A DNA stretch of 64,000 nucleotides from Antedon mediterranea (taxonomy: Eukaryota; Echinodermata; Crinoidea; Comatulida; Antedonidae): contig NC_092676.1 of the NCBI RefSeq assembly GCF_964355755.1, positions 26,146,288-26,210,287 on the forward strand, read 5' to 3'. A model generated the notes under the pieces. That model was not told where the DNA came from. It saw only the letters and a program-made list of their open reading frames with translations, and did not search any database. The stretch's first letter is position 1; the number at the start of each line of letters is the position of its first letter. The translations under genes and the position numbers were made by a program. This document shows positions 32,661 through 45,600 of this stretch, piece by piece.

Positions 32661-33380
32661 AACTTTTTCTTTTGGTACGTGTACGTACGTGTACTATATC
32701 GATATCTTTGGTATTACTTAGTACACAAGTCTTTGGTATAATAATAAAGGCCATTTATTATACTCTAGGACGATACAATAAATAGATAAACATGCATTTT
32801 TTTACAGAAAACAAAGGAAATAAAGTACAGAATAAGCATTTATACTGTCACCTTTCACGAAAATAAGAACAATAATTGTATTACTGATCATGACGACTTA
32901 ATGTGTGTGAAAATATTATTTGATTTAAAGACATGGTTATTATATCTTATAGCTCTAAAAAAAAAAATGTTTATCTATTTATTGTTGATCATTACAGTCC
33001 TAGTATAAATGAGCCTTAAATAAAACAAATAAGCAAAGTGTTGTATGTCTGTACTTTATTAAATTATCTGCACATCTGAATATATCAATTAATAATTTCA
33101 TCAATTATATATACATATTAAATATCAACTATTATAACATTTATTTATTAAAATTACAGTAATAATTTTCTTCATTTATTTATACAAATATTTTCCTTCA
33201 ATTTCTTTTCTTTAATACAAATTATGTATGTACAAAAGTCTGGACATTTATTACAAATTAAACCTTTTTTAAAAATAAATTTAAACAATTTTTATATAAA
33301 ATTTGCCTAACTGAAACTGTCAAAATTTCAAATTCTTGGTACTGTCTATCATAAAACAAAATACAATTTCTGGGCTGATC

Positions 33381-33538
33381 TAAAACTCTGTCTACACTAT
33401 CAAATTTTATGTGACATGATGTCATATAACTACCATATTTAGGCATATCACTACCATATTTGGGCACATCACACTAGTTTGATAGTGTAGACAGTAAAAC
33501 ACTATCAAACTAGTTTGAGAGTGTAGACAGAGCTTAAG
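33381..33538 (+). mobile_element. Family A MITE, copy 13 with extra right end
   Basis: The right terminus occurs twice (33475-33495 and 33517-33538), as from a second partial insertion or a duplication. Just after the aminopeptidase poly(A) signal. Confidence 0.85.
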
Positions 33539-33587
33539 GAAAACCTACAGGGTCTCCCTGTATAAATAATGGAACATTTAATCTGAG

Positions 33588-33593
33588 TTTATT
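33588..33593 (-). terminator. Candidate poly(A) signal of the aminopeptidase gene
   Basis: AATAAA on the minus strand (TTTATT on plus) about 60 bases after the stop codon at 33652. A MITE begins just beyond it. Confidence 0.5.
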
Positions 33594-33651
33594 GACTGAA
33601 AATTGTAACTTATTAATCTTAAAATAACATTAAAGTATCACATTCCTTAAA

Positions 33652-36600
33652 TTAAATAGTTTGCAGCCAGTCAAACACCTCTTCTAAGTAACTATTCATC
33701 CAACGTATATTTGCTTTAGTTTGTGATACTGATTTTGAAAAGGCATTTGCTGCTGTTCCCTGGTCGGGATTTTCCTTCATAAATTCTTCAAGCTGGATAT
33801 AAAAAAAAATTAATTAAAGATGTATTGTACCAGAAAAACATGAAAAATTAAGATTAATAAAATCATATTTAAATAGGCTATTTTGCAGTTTTATTTTATT
33901 TATTTATTTAATTTTCTGCCATATACAATAGAAAGAATACAAAACAAATATAAAAGGCAAAGAAAGACCAAACAGGTGCTAAACACCTATGCTAGTAATA
34001 CAGTTATTACTTTTGTAAAAAAAAAAAAAACGGTTAATTTTTATTTTTTAACAGCATTTTTTCTTTGAATTACATTTTATTCAGGTAAATATTTTTTTTT
34101 AATTTTGAAAAAGAAATCATATCTAAAATAAATATGTAATTACCTCATTTAATTCAAAATCTGTATTGAAATGAGTTGTTACACTTGTTACCATGGAAGC
34201 CAAATTAAATACATTATCTCCATATCTGAAAAATAAACAATAGTATATAAAGTCAAGCACCTAAATTTTTTTAGGCTAAATATTTGAAAGATACTTTCTT
34301 ATCATAATAGTTTGTTAAACACTCATATCATTCATATCATAAATAATATTTTTACACGTCCAATCAGATCACGTGATGATTACTAAGAGCAATAATATCA
34401 TAATGATTGTATTAGTCTTATTGACGTAATTTGATTGCATTTTTTAAAATATTTATTTCTCATAATACAATAATACTTACATTAACAAACATAAATTTAC
34501 ATGTTATACATTTTTACATAATGCATATATTTTCTTATGGATTTTAACCTTTTTAATGTAAAATGTTACGGTTTCAGCCTTTTGGCTATTTGTAATAGGG
34601 AGGTTTCGCAACCTTACGAATACGATAACGAAAACGGATACGTCATACATTTGTGAAACTTTTGAGCTGATCCCCATTTCATATTCGTAAAGTGTATTCG
34701 TGTTGACGAATATCACCAGTCATATTCGTAACTACAAAACGAGTATAGTTTTTGATCTATTTTTGCACATTTTGCATTTGAATCAGGAATGATTCATGAT
34801 TATTATATAATTATAGATTTATTGAAATTAATTTACTAAAGTAATTTACTGAAATGCCAAGTCAATTTTGATAAATAGCAGTTTTTAAAGTCCTCACTCG
34901 CTTTGATGTTACGCTAGGCCTAGGCAGCCAAGCACCAAGCAACACGTACCTGCGCTTCGCTCAAATTTACCGCAGTCATATTTTGGACGAGCCTCAATAT
35001 TTCGTTGCCATGCGAAACAGATTTTTACTGGCTTACGAAAAACGAATACGTGTGCGTGACGTAACCGTTTCCGTTATCGTATTCGTAAGATTGCGAAACC
35101 TCTCTATTATCGATCATCTGTTTTTGGACAATAAACCTAAATAATAATTCTATAATAAAAATTTTTCTAATTTCTTTTATTTTATGTCAAAAAAATGTAT
35201 GTTTATCTATCTATCGTTTTAGTGTGTAGCAGTCTTACGTTTTTCTAAAAAAGTCCCAATTTGCTTGAAAGAAGTCCCACGCTAATGAGCTTCCTATTGT
35301 GTTTCCAGCTACTGATGATACTACGGATGTAACGTCTTGTGATTTAATCTTATCAGGGTCCAAACAATAATTAAGATACCTGCAATTATTAGAAAAAAAA
35401 AACCATTTTATTAGAGATTACTGAAATGATTATTTTGTATTTTTGAATAATACAAAATTTGTTTGTGATGATGAGTACCGTATAATATAGGCATTATAAC
35501 GTTTTATTTTAAGGCTGCTCTGAAACTCTTTTGAACTCTTTTTTTTCTCTTAGTTTTCCACTTTTTATTTCTTTTGTTTTAGCGCATTGAGACTTTGTAT
35601 AATGTGCTATATCTAGTTCTAATTGTCCAATGACCTAAGGGATTGTAGGGGCGTGGCAGATGAGATACAGTAGTAGTACTCATCATGATAAATAAGTCCC
35701 ATTTATTATTATTAATGTCAATAAAAAATGATATATTTTGGCACATTACGTGTTAAGAATCCAAGGTTCTTGGCTGCATGCCAAAGCACCAAGCAAGGTA
35801 GATCGTTCGGATGATACCAGCGATGTCTGGAATTGGTTCCAAGCAAAATACCATTCCTCCTGATCACCAGCAGCAATAGCAGTGCAGTACACTGTGTACT
35901 TTAAATTAACTGGAATTCTGTAACAAAAAAAAGAAAGTAATATGTATCTCACAAATATGAATTAATCATCAAATGAGTTGTTTTGTTTTTGTTTTTTACA
36001 TATTGGGATGAAAATCACACATCATCCCCATACTTTGATATATCTCACAAACATAAACTTATCACCTAATTGGAATATTCAAGAAACTTTAGCTTTATAT
36101 GGGGAAAATTCAGTTGTTTTGTAGATATAGGATAAAAAACCCCAGGTCAGCTAATCAACTGAGAAATTACTCGAGGAAGTACTGTATGTAAAAACAACTA
36201 TTGTATATATATATTATATAAATGTGAGAAGAGTTGGTGAAGGGATTGCACTTCAAGTACAGCAGCGAGAACCAACCCTAAAGCTCTGTCTACACTACAA
36301 AAAGTTTGATGTGCTCATATATGGACACGATGATGTCATATCACTACCATATTTGGGCACATCACACTTATTTTTGTCAAACTAGTTTGATAGTGTGGAC
36401 AGAGCTTTAGGAAGACTATTTTCACAACTTACACATTATTAGAAGAATTTTGCATCCACTCAGCATACAGATTTATAGCTATGTTCTTGCATTCTTCATT
36501 GCCATAACCACATGCTAGGCTTAATGCTGTAGCCTGACTTAATCTAAAAAGGACCAGCACATAATTGTTAATGTTAATTTTAGAAAGGTTGCCATTATTT

Positions 36601-39600
36601 ATTTATTTAACTTTTATTTTTTAATGTTTAGGACTAAACTTGATTAACTTTGACTATTTTTTAGCCCAGTCCATGATATATTAATTATTATATGGATGTT
36701 TACAATATATATAATTTATTTTTGGGTAAATAAATAAAAGAAAGAAATATCAAGGTTTAGAAGTATATAGAGTTAGACTTTTTGCTTGAAAGAATTACTT
36801 ACTGCGCCACATGCGGCAAGCCTGCAGCATCCCAGCCAACGTAATCATAAAATGGTGTAACTTGTTTTCCCATATATTTCTAAAAAATGTCCAGAAAATG
36901 TAATGCATTTTAATTTCTAAGATATTATAAAAGGAATAGAAGCTAAAAGGATATTTTATATTTGGGTATTCTGCCTACACTGTACCCAAACATGGTAGTA
37001 ATATGCCCAAATATGGTAGTAATATGACATCATCATGTCCATATATGGGCACATCACATAAAGTTTTGATAGTGTAGACAGAGCATGTAAAAAGTTAAAT
37101 GAAAGAATAATTGTTGAGGGAGCCCTAACAAACATTTAAGCTCTGTCTACACTATCAAACTTTGTATGACATACATACCATATTTGGGCACATCACACTT
37201 TTTTTTGTCAAACTAGTTTGATAGGGTAGACAGAACTTTTTTATGACAGAAATGATGGTATTCCAAATGCATTTTTATTGCTAAAAAGAAGTTGGGACCT
37301 TTAGGACCTCAAGAAAATGTTGGTTTAGAGAGTCCACTGTATAAATATATATAAATAACATTTGTTAGTCTTATTGCAATTTGTTTAATTGAAAACAAGA
37401 ATAAAAAATCACCTTAAAATCACCGTAAGCTTTAGAGCGACAGAGCATCAAGTCTATGTATCCCATGACATCACTAACAGTTGTCCAAGGTATGTAGTCC
37501 ATCTCGTTAGTTAGGTACTTAGTAAGATCTAAGGCTGTCACCTGACTCACTTCACCTGCTCTTGCTAGGTTAAAGGCATCGTTTATGATGGCAGATCTTG
37601 TACTCTGGGGTAACACCTTTCAAGATAAAAATATGAAAGTAGTTATCAAGAAAAAGTGCAATTCATAGAGTGATGGCGTAAGGGGACAAACTATTATATG
37701 AATGGTATGGGTTCGAACCTCTTTGGAGTAAAACCTTTCAAAATAAAAATGTGACAGTAGTTATGAAGTAAAGCTCTGTCTACACTATCAAACTTTAGGC
37801 GACAAAAAAATGTGATGTGCCCATATATGGACATGATGATGTCATATCACTACCATATTTGGGCATATCACACTTTATGTTAGTTACCAGTATGATAGTG
37901 TAGAGAGAGTGATATGATGAAAGGTATGGGGTCGAGTCTCTGATTAGCCATATTGATTTCATTGTTGAGGAAGATGCATTCATTTTATTGCCTCGTTCTT
38001 CAGATGGGATGTAAAGCCTTGATCCAGTGTACATACAGTGTATAATGTTAAATATATATGGTAAGTTAGCGCTGCACTGTGTAGCTGCCATGGGTGCATA
38101 GAAGGCCTTTTATCCACTTAAATATTAGGACGTATGTAAACTTCTTATACCTGGTAGGTCTGTACTTACTGTATGATTGGTAGTTAGCTGGTTGCTTAAC
38201 ATCTCCCAGTTCTTGGTATCATAGTTAACACGGTAATAGTTATGATGGTTAATATTTACAAGAATCCATTCATCAAGGTCTATGCCTGGTATTGTTGCCA
38301 TTTCTAAAAAATTTGTAAACATTTCTTAATACAGTATACAATAAGGAAGTGTGTAACTGCTAATCTAGTGGTTGATATAAATTGTTCTATAAAAATAAAC
38401 TAGAATCAAGAGATATTTCAATGGTATTATTGGGGAGCTGTTGCACCACTCAGCAAACTAGTACTCAATATAACTTTATGTTAAGATCAAATGTAATTGA
38501 AAAAATACAGTTGAAATGGTGATTTAACAATAATACATTTGTAAAGCTCTGTATACTATCAAACGTTATGTGACAAAAAATGTGATGTGCCCAATGGCCA
38601 TGATGATGTCATATCACTACCATATTTGGGCATACTGTACCATATTTGGGGCACATCACTACCATATTTGAGCACATCACAGTTTTTTTGTAAAACTAGT
38701 TTGATAGTGTGGACATAACTTAAGAAATTAGAGCACTGTTATGTAGGACTGGTTCAGGATATCACCATGTAATTTATGGATTGATTATCAGCAGTGGACA
38801 TAAGCACTGCCGTTATACTGAGGTGTAATTTCATTAGTGTGTCCTCAACATTAAATTACAAATGTTAACATCTTTATATGTAGGTTGGTTCGCCTATAAG
38901 TAGATATTATCAGCTTCATAAATGTATTAATGTGAACATAAAAGGATACAATGTAGAATTAAATTATCATAACAGAATAATTAATCTGAAATTGAAATAC
39001 TAAATAAGTCTCAAATTTACTACCTTCAAGAAATGGATTTTATAAACATTAATAATGTCTTTAACAATGATGATTCGGTCAGTAACACCGAATTGATCTA
39101 TTTTATACAGTATAATTTGTAAAATACATTTATTGTACAGAAGTCGAAAAATATATGGCCCTGGCAGAGACCTTAAATAAAAAGATCTTCTCCAGCACTC
39201 TTCTTTCCTTAAAAAAAAAAACACTTTTACCTTTTTCAACTGAGGGATCCATCCATAACTGATTTGGGTTGATAAATTGTCTCTCAGTTGCAGTAGTGTA
39301 CGTCAAAGGAACCCACCATACATATCTAAAACATTTTTATATGTAAAAAAGATAAATTTGTCTTTAAACAACTTTTTAATTATTAAAACATTAACTAATT
39401 TGAGAAAGAGAACTGGTTCTATCAGAATTGTCATCATTTCAGCGACAATGTGTGATTCAACTATAAAACGTAGCAACAGAATTACGCCGTAATCTAAAGA
39501 ATCTATTGGAATAACATTTTTATATCGATGGCACTCATTTCCAAGAAAAATGAACAAAACCTAACTTAAAACAATAAATCAAAAGTAATTTAAAGAACTA

Positions 39601-42600
39601 CTTATGTATAGAACACAACAATTAATATAAATTTAAAGAACTTAAACAATATATAATCAATTACATTCTTCACCATACCCTAGATCTGGATAATGTGTTG
39701 TGAAGTTTGCGACAGGGTCAATACGGAAGTGATGTTGCGTCGCTGTGAACGTATCATCGCCGTTGTAAGATCTAGTGACGTTTACACTCGGAAATCCCAT
39801 TTGGTCGATCCACGTTTCCATCACGGTTTTCACGTCAATGTCTTTGCCGTCTTCCTTTGCAGCCTGTCACATGATAAAAAAAATGTTTAAGTATAATTAT
39901 TATACAGATATTACATTGAATTTAACCTACTGACAAAATAAATGCATTTAGAAGTCACTTTTTTCAGAGGAAGAATGGATTGTGGCAATATTGTATATAG
40001 CTCAAAAGTAATCTCATGAGGCTGAACAACATAATGGGTGATAAGATTTAGATGTTTGTTTGTTGGACTAGGATATTATTTAAACAAATATATTTTGTTT
40101 TTTTGATAAAAATCAAACTTACGGCCGTTAAATATAACCACAGGTCATTGTTTTCTGCATTACTGTAAGCAAAAGCGGATAAATAGTTCTGAAACAATCA
40201 ACAAACACAGTATAATTAAATATTTATTGTCCCTCAGAAACATGAAAATTAATAAAATTAGCCATTTTGCAGTTTTAATAAAGTTATTCACTTCCATAGA
40301 AAAAAAAAACACAAATAATGATTCACTTATAAAAATAAAATAAACAGTTAAATTTTTATCAAAAACTTATTCAGACAGAAAATTTGAACATTTTTTGCCT
40401 AAAATTACAGTTATTAAGGAAATACTTTTTAAAAAGAACTACTATGCGACATTAAAATAACATATTTAAAAAAAAATTGTTTTAAATTATTTTTTCAGGG
40501 GGAAAATATATCTTCAAAACCAAAACTACCAATACTTATTCCACTTTTATAAAACCTACAATATACTTCCCATCTCCCAATGTTATTGTTACTGTATATA
40601 TTTACCTTTAATCCTTTCTTGAAAGTGTCTTCACCCAAGAAAAACTGGCACATTCGAATGACGGATGACCCCTATCATACAAATTTAAACAGTATTTATA
40701 ATTGGTAATATTTCATTTATTTATTCATACACTTTTATTGCCAAAATAAAACAAAATTAGGCATAAATGAATACCATTAATATATAAAAAGGGAATAAGA
40801 GGTCAAAGAAGAATATTTCTATTGTTAAGTCTAAATAATAAATATAATAAACTTTAGTGTTATGTTAATTAATATTAATTAGTGGACCAATAAAATTTCT
40901 TGAACCTTGAATAAATTCAAATATAAATTATTTACTCAACTTTAATTGTAAAATGTTTTCTACATCATTTGTTAATATTAATAATTAATTTTTGCCAAAA
41001 TCTGAGTTGTGTCATTTTTACAATAGTCTTTACATTGATCTATTATTTAACTTTAACTTCGTGAAACTGTGCCACTGTATATAGTTTGTTTTATTCGTTT
41101 TTCTGCACACACATAACATTTATAAATTAAAAATAAAGAACAAAATTACCTTAGTAAAAAAAAAATTAAAAATACAAGAGACAAATTTTAAGTCATGGCT
41201 AACAGAATAAAATTTTAAAAATAAATAAAAAATAAGTGAATAAAATATTGTAATAATAATAAGATATGCATCATCAAGTGTGTCCTCCTTAATCATCCCT
41301 TCATTCTCCACATCATCCACTTCCTTTTTCTTACCTTGTTGTATGAGATTGTATCAAACATTTGGTTAATCTCAGCCGTTGTGCGTACTTCAATTGAGAT
41401 TGGTCTAGATGTCTCTAAAGCATCTACTTTGAACACCGGATGAATATCACTCTCCAGAAACTGATCTTGCTAACAATAAATTATCATAATATTAAATTGT
41501 GATATTTTGCAACAAGAAGTAAAAGAAAATATACCTTTAATTTCTCTGTTTCAGAAAATTAAAAGCTTGGCTCCAAACAAAATGAAGGATTTTTAAATAT
41601 TTTGTTTAAAAGTGATTTTAATTTATACATTGTCTTAACATAGACAAAAAAGAATAGACAACACAAATAAATACTTTTTCTAAACAACAAAAAGCTAAAT
41701 GCTTGGCCAAAAATGGCTCGAAGGAATTTATTTCATTTTACAAACACCAAAGTTAATTTTAATGTATACATTGTCCAAATTTAGACAGATTTTACTTTTT
41801 TCTTAGACAATTATTACCCGTAGTACTACTACCTACTCAGTGTGAAAATTTTTAAGAAATTAAGTTGTACAGAGTGTAGACTTACAAAACTGAGTAATTC
41901 TTAAATGTTCTTTAAAAATTCTTAATCATTTTTAATATTTGTAGTATTAACATTGATTTTGTTTTACTTTACTAAGTTCTTACCATTGTTTTCTTACTTT
42001 TCTAAGTTCTTACCATTTGCCAAGTTGGTTCTACATGTTCCACGCCGCTATATTCCACAAAGCTGGCAAACCCCTCATTCAACCATGTATCATCCCACCA
42101 TTTCAATGTTACCAGGTTTCCAAACCACTTAAAAAAAAAATTATCCATTTAAAATTCTACTAACACACTTTTCACAAATGTTGTAGTTTAAAAATACTGC
42201 CGCAGTTTCTTTCTTATAACATTGCTTACATACAGCAAATACAATATACATAATAATGCTATACTAAATTGGGTGCGTAATTTTACGTATCTCGGTTTTA
42301 TTATACTTACTTAACCAATGCCAATTAGTATATAACTACATATTCAATTCAATTTATTCTGGATATTACAATAAAAATAGTAACACATACATCACACATG
42401 CTAGACCAGGGGGATTCCTACAGCAAACTCAATATTAATATTAACGCAGAAAAACATGGCTTATTGCTAGTATAAATGGATTGATGTAACCAAATTGTAT
42501 CTTATTACCATGCCATTGTATGATTATCAATAATCAATTGATGACGCTGCACATTAACTGAGCTGATTGTTGGACCGTGACAATGACTATAGGCCTGGGA

Positions 42601-45600
42601 ATCGTGAACTGAATAATTTCTGTAATGTTTAGTAGTGCACCCTTTGTTGGATTATTTCTATGGGTCTATATAGACAAGCCCCATGTGTTATAATAAATTT
42701 CATATTTACAGACATATTTTTGGAAAATTTGTCAATAGAGCTGAACAACCGAATTAATAGATTTTAAAAGAGAATGTTTTAAAAATGATATACGGTATCG
42801 AGCAATTCAGAATATAATAGATTTCTAGAATATAAATTCTGGTTTTTCCATCACATCAAATATAGTAATCACCAAAAAAATAACACACAATATCATGCGG
42901 TCTCGCAATTTTACAGGATCCTTGTGGAGTATTCAAGAGGACAAGTACCAAGTATAATGAACATACTTTGACATTTTATAGAACATGATTATAATTTCCT
43001 AAATACCAAAATATATACTACCGTAAGTACAGTGGACTACTATAGGTATAGAAGATAGAAAGGTACAGGAAACTCTTCCAAACGTTGCTTTTCCTTATTG
43101 TTAAAGCATAAGCAAGCAGTATGGACTAGGGAGAGGAAGGGGAGGGGCTAGTGTATTGACTGAAGACAACCAACCTTGACCAGCCTAGTAGAGTTTGCCA
43201 TCTTGCTAGGTAGGATTGTCAGGAAGACCTATTTACCAGCACTTTCTCTGCTGATCACAATTTGAAAGGGAAAAAAGGGGTTTGAACCCTACAAACCTCT
43301 ACTACAGGCTTGAAACCCAACACCCTGGTTTTCAGAATTATAATCGTAAAATTTGACCATATTTTATATTTGTTTTTTTTTCTTTGACAAATATTACAGT
43401 GTGTCTATGTGGAACTCATGATTTCAGATATTATCTTGAGAAAAGTCGACATCACAAGAGAAATTTTCCAAGGTTTATTTTTTTACAATAAATATTTAAA
43501 CATTTTTAGTATTTTTGCATGCATGAAATTTATATATTTTTTATTGATGTACAGTACTACTGTAGCTGTATTTATAAAAAATTTTAGTAATCAGCATTAC
43601 AAATTTAAATAATGCCATGATTTTAAATTATTTATTATTATACCAACACTGTTTTCATTTGTTTTGTTTGAGAGAAAAATGTAGCCTACTTTTTCAACAG
43701 AACAGATATTCTATTTTATATTGCTATAATTTATTTCATACATTTGTGTATAGTATGAATGTTCCAAGTATGACTAAAGAGACAGAACATCGAGCAAAAA
43801 TGGATACCATTGGAGAACAAAATTGTGGTGCAAAATTTAAAGGTTAGCAGTATTTATTCAAGTGTTACATTAACATATAATAGATAGACATTTAAAAAAA
43901 ACATTGTTTTATATCTTACAGATATTACTGAAATAAAGAAATGCAGAATAAAAAAATAAGACCTAAACATCAATTGTCACTTATCTTTTCCCCGACATAA
44001 GATAAAACAGCAAATACACGGTTGGTTTTCCCTGGACATTTCCCCCCTGGACATTTCCATTCCCCAGACATTTAACCCAGTATTTTTACCCCTGGACACA
44101 TTCCCCCCATCCCAACTGGACCATAGCCCTCTACTACATTCTCCCATCCCACACAAACATTTATATCATAATCATTATTCAAACAAATTTATATCTGTTT
44201 TTGAAAAGTAAAGTAAAGCTTTGCCTGCACTATCAAACTTTATGTGGCAAAAAAGTGTGATTTGCCCATGGAGGTATAAAAATATTTTTATTATTTTTAT
44301 ACCTCCATGATTTGCCCATATAAAGAATGACATATTTAGGCTTATCACTACTGTACCATATTATGGCACATCACATTTTTTGTCACATAAGTTTGATAGT
44401 GTATACAAAGCTTTTTTTAATTTAAAGGCCCTAGTACTGTTTATATAAAACTCTTCATTCAATACTATTCCCTCAAATTGTCATGGGGGAGGGGGAGGGG
44501 GGGGGAAGACAAATTACAGGGGGAAACTAGCCTGCTACCCAGATGCATCTAATCCAATGAATTTACTGAATGATTGGAATTATATGACAATGGTTATGAC
44601 AAATAGCCTTTTTATTTTCAGATAAAGAATACGATTTCTACATAATAAGTGATGATGTTGAGTGGGAAGACAAATTATTGCAAGATCTTTCAAAAGAAAA
44701 ACCTGATGTTAAGTGTCTCAGCAGAAGGGACAGGACACTTTGTAAATTCAAAATGGAGAATTTGACTGAACCAATACAGAGGTGTAAGAAAGTTGTAATA
44801 GGATTTACATCAATCTCGGAAACTTTTAACCCAGAGTTTGTCGCAGTAACAGTTGTTCAGAATATGTTGGAAAGCAAAAATCTAGGTCGCGTACAATTGA
44901 TTCCTGTCAAAATAACAAAGGATGCTGTGATACCAAAATGTTTGGATACATTGACAGTAGCCAACAATTGGGAAAAAGGTTTTTGTCAGAAACTAATTGC
45001 TACTCTTCCTCAGCAAGGTACTTTTTTTTATTGTGTCTTATAAAGTATTTACTACATTTAAAATACTTCTTTTTCTTTAATCATAAACAAATATTATTTG
45101 GACTAGACCCAATTTAATGTATAATACTGAATTTTAAATTTTTTTCTTGTCAGAAAATAGTTTGGTTAGGTTTAAAACACATGGTCAACTTCAAGCCCAA
45201 GGTATGTATCCCTATGTAGTGATAATGGATCAAAATACTGTGATTGTAATAGTATAATTTTGTTGGATAGAAAATAAATATATATATATATATATTCAGG
45301 TTGAAATTATCAGACCGTTAGGATAGAGTGCTCAATACCAAGGTAGCATATATATATGAATGATGGTGAAAGTGTGGATGATGTTTATTTACATTGACTC
45401 CATTTACTGGAAAACAGTGATGCTACACTTTAGACTGATGAGTTGTTGCTTATGATGGTTAATCTGTTAAAAATTATGTCATTACTGAAAGTTGTTGTAA
45501 AAAGGAAGAGCAATGGAAGACCAACAAAATAACTACATTACAATTTTATTTCAGATAGCAACCATGATTTCTACATCATAAGTGATAATGTTGAGTGGGA

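Larger units (their letters stand above)
32471..33587. other. Intergenic region between REPS1 start and aminopeptidase 3' end
   Basis: About 1.1 kb, AT-rich. Apart from the REPS1 promoter motifs and one palindromic MITE (33381-33538), nothing is recognisable. Confidence 0.6.
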
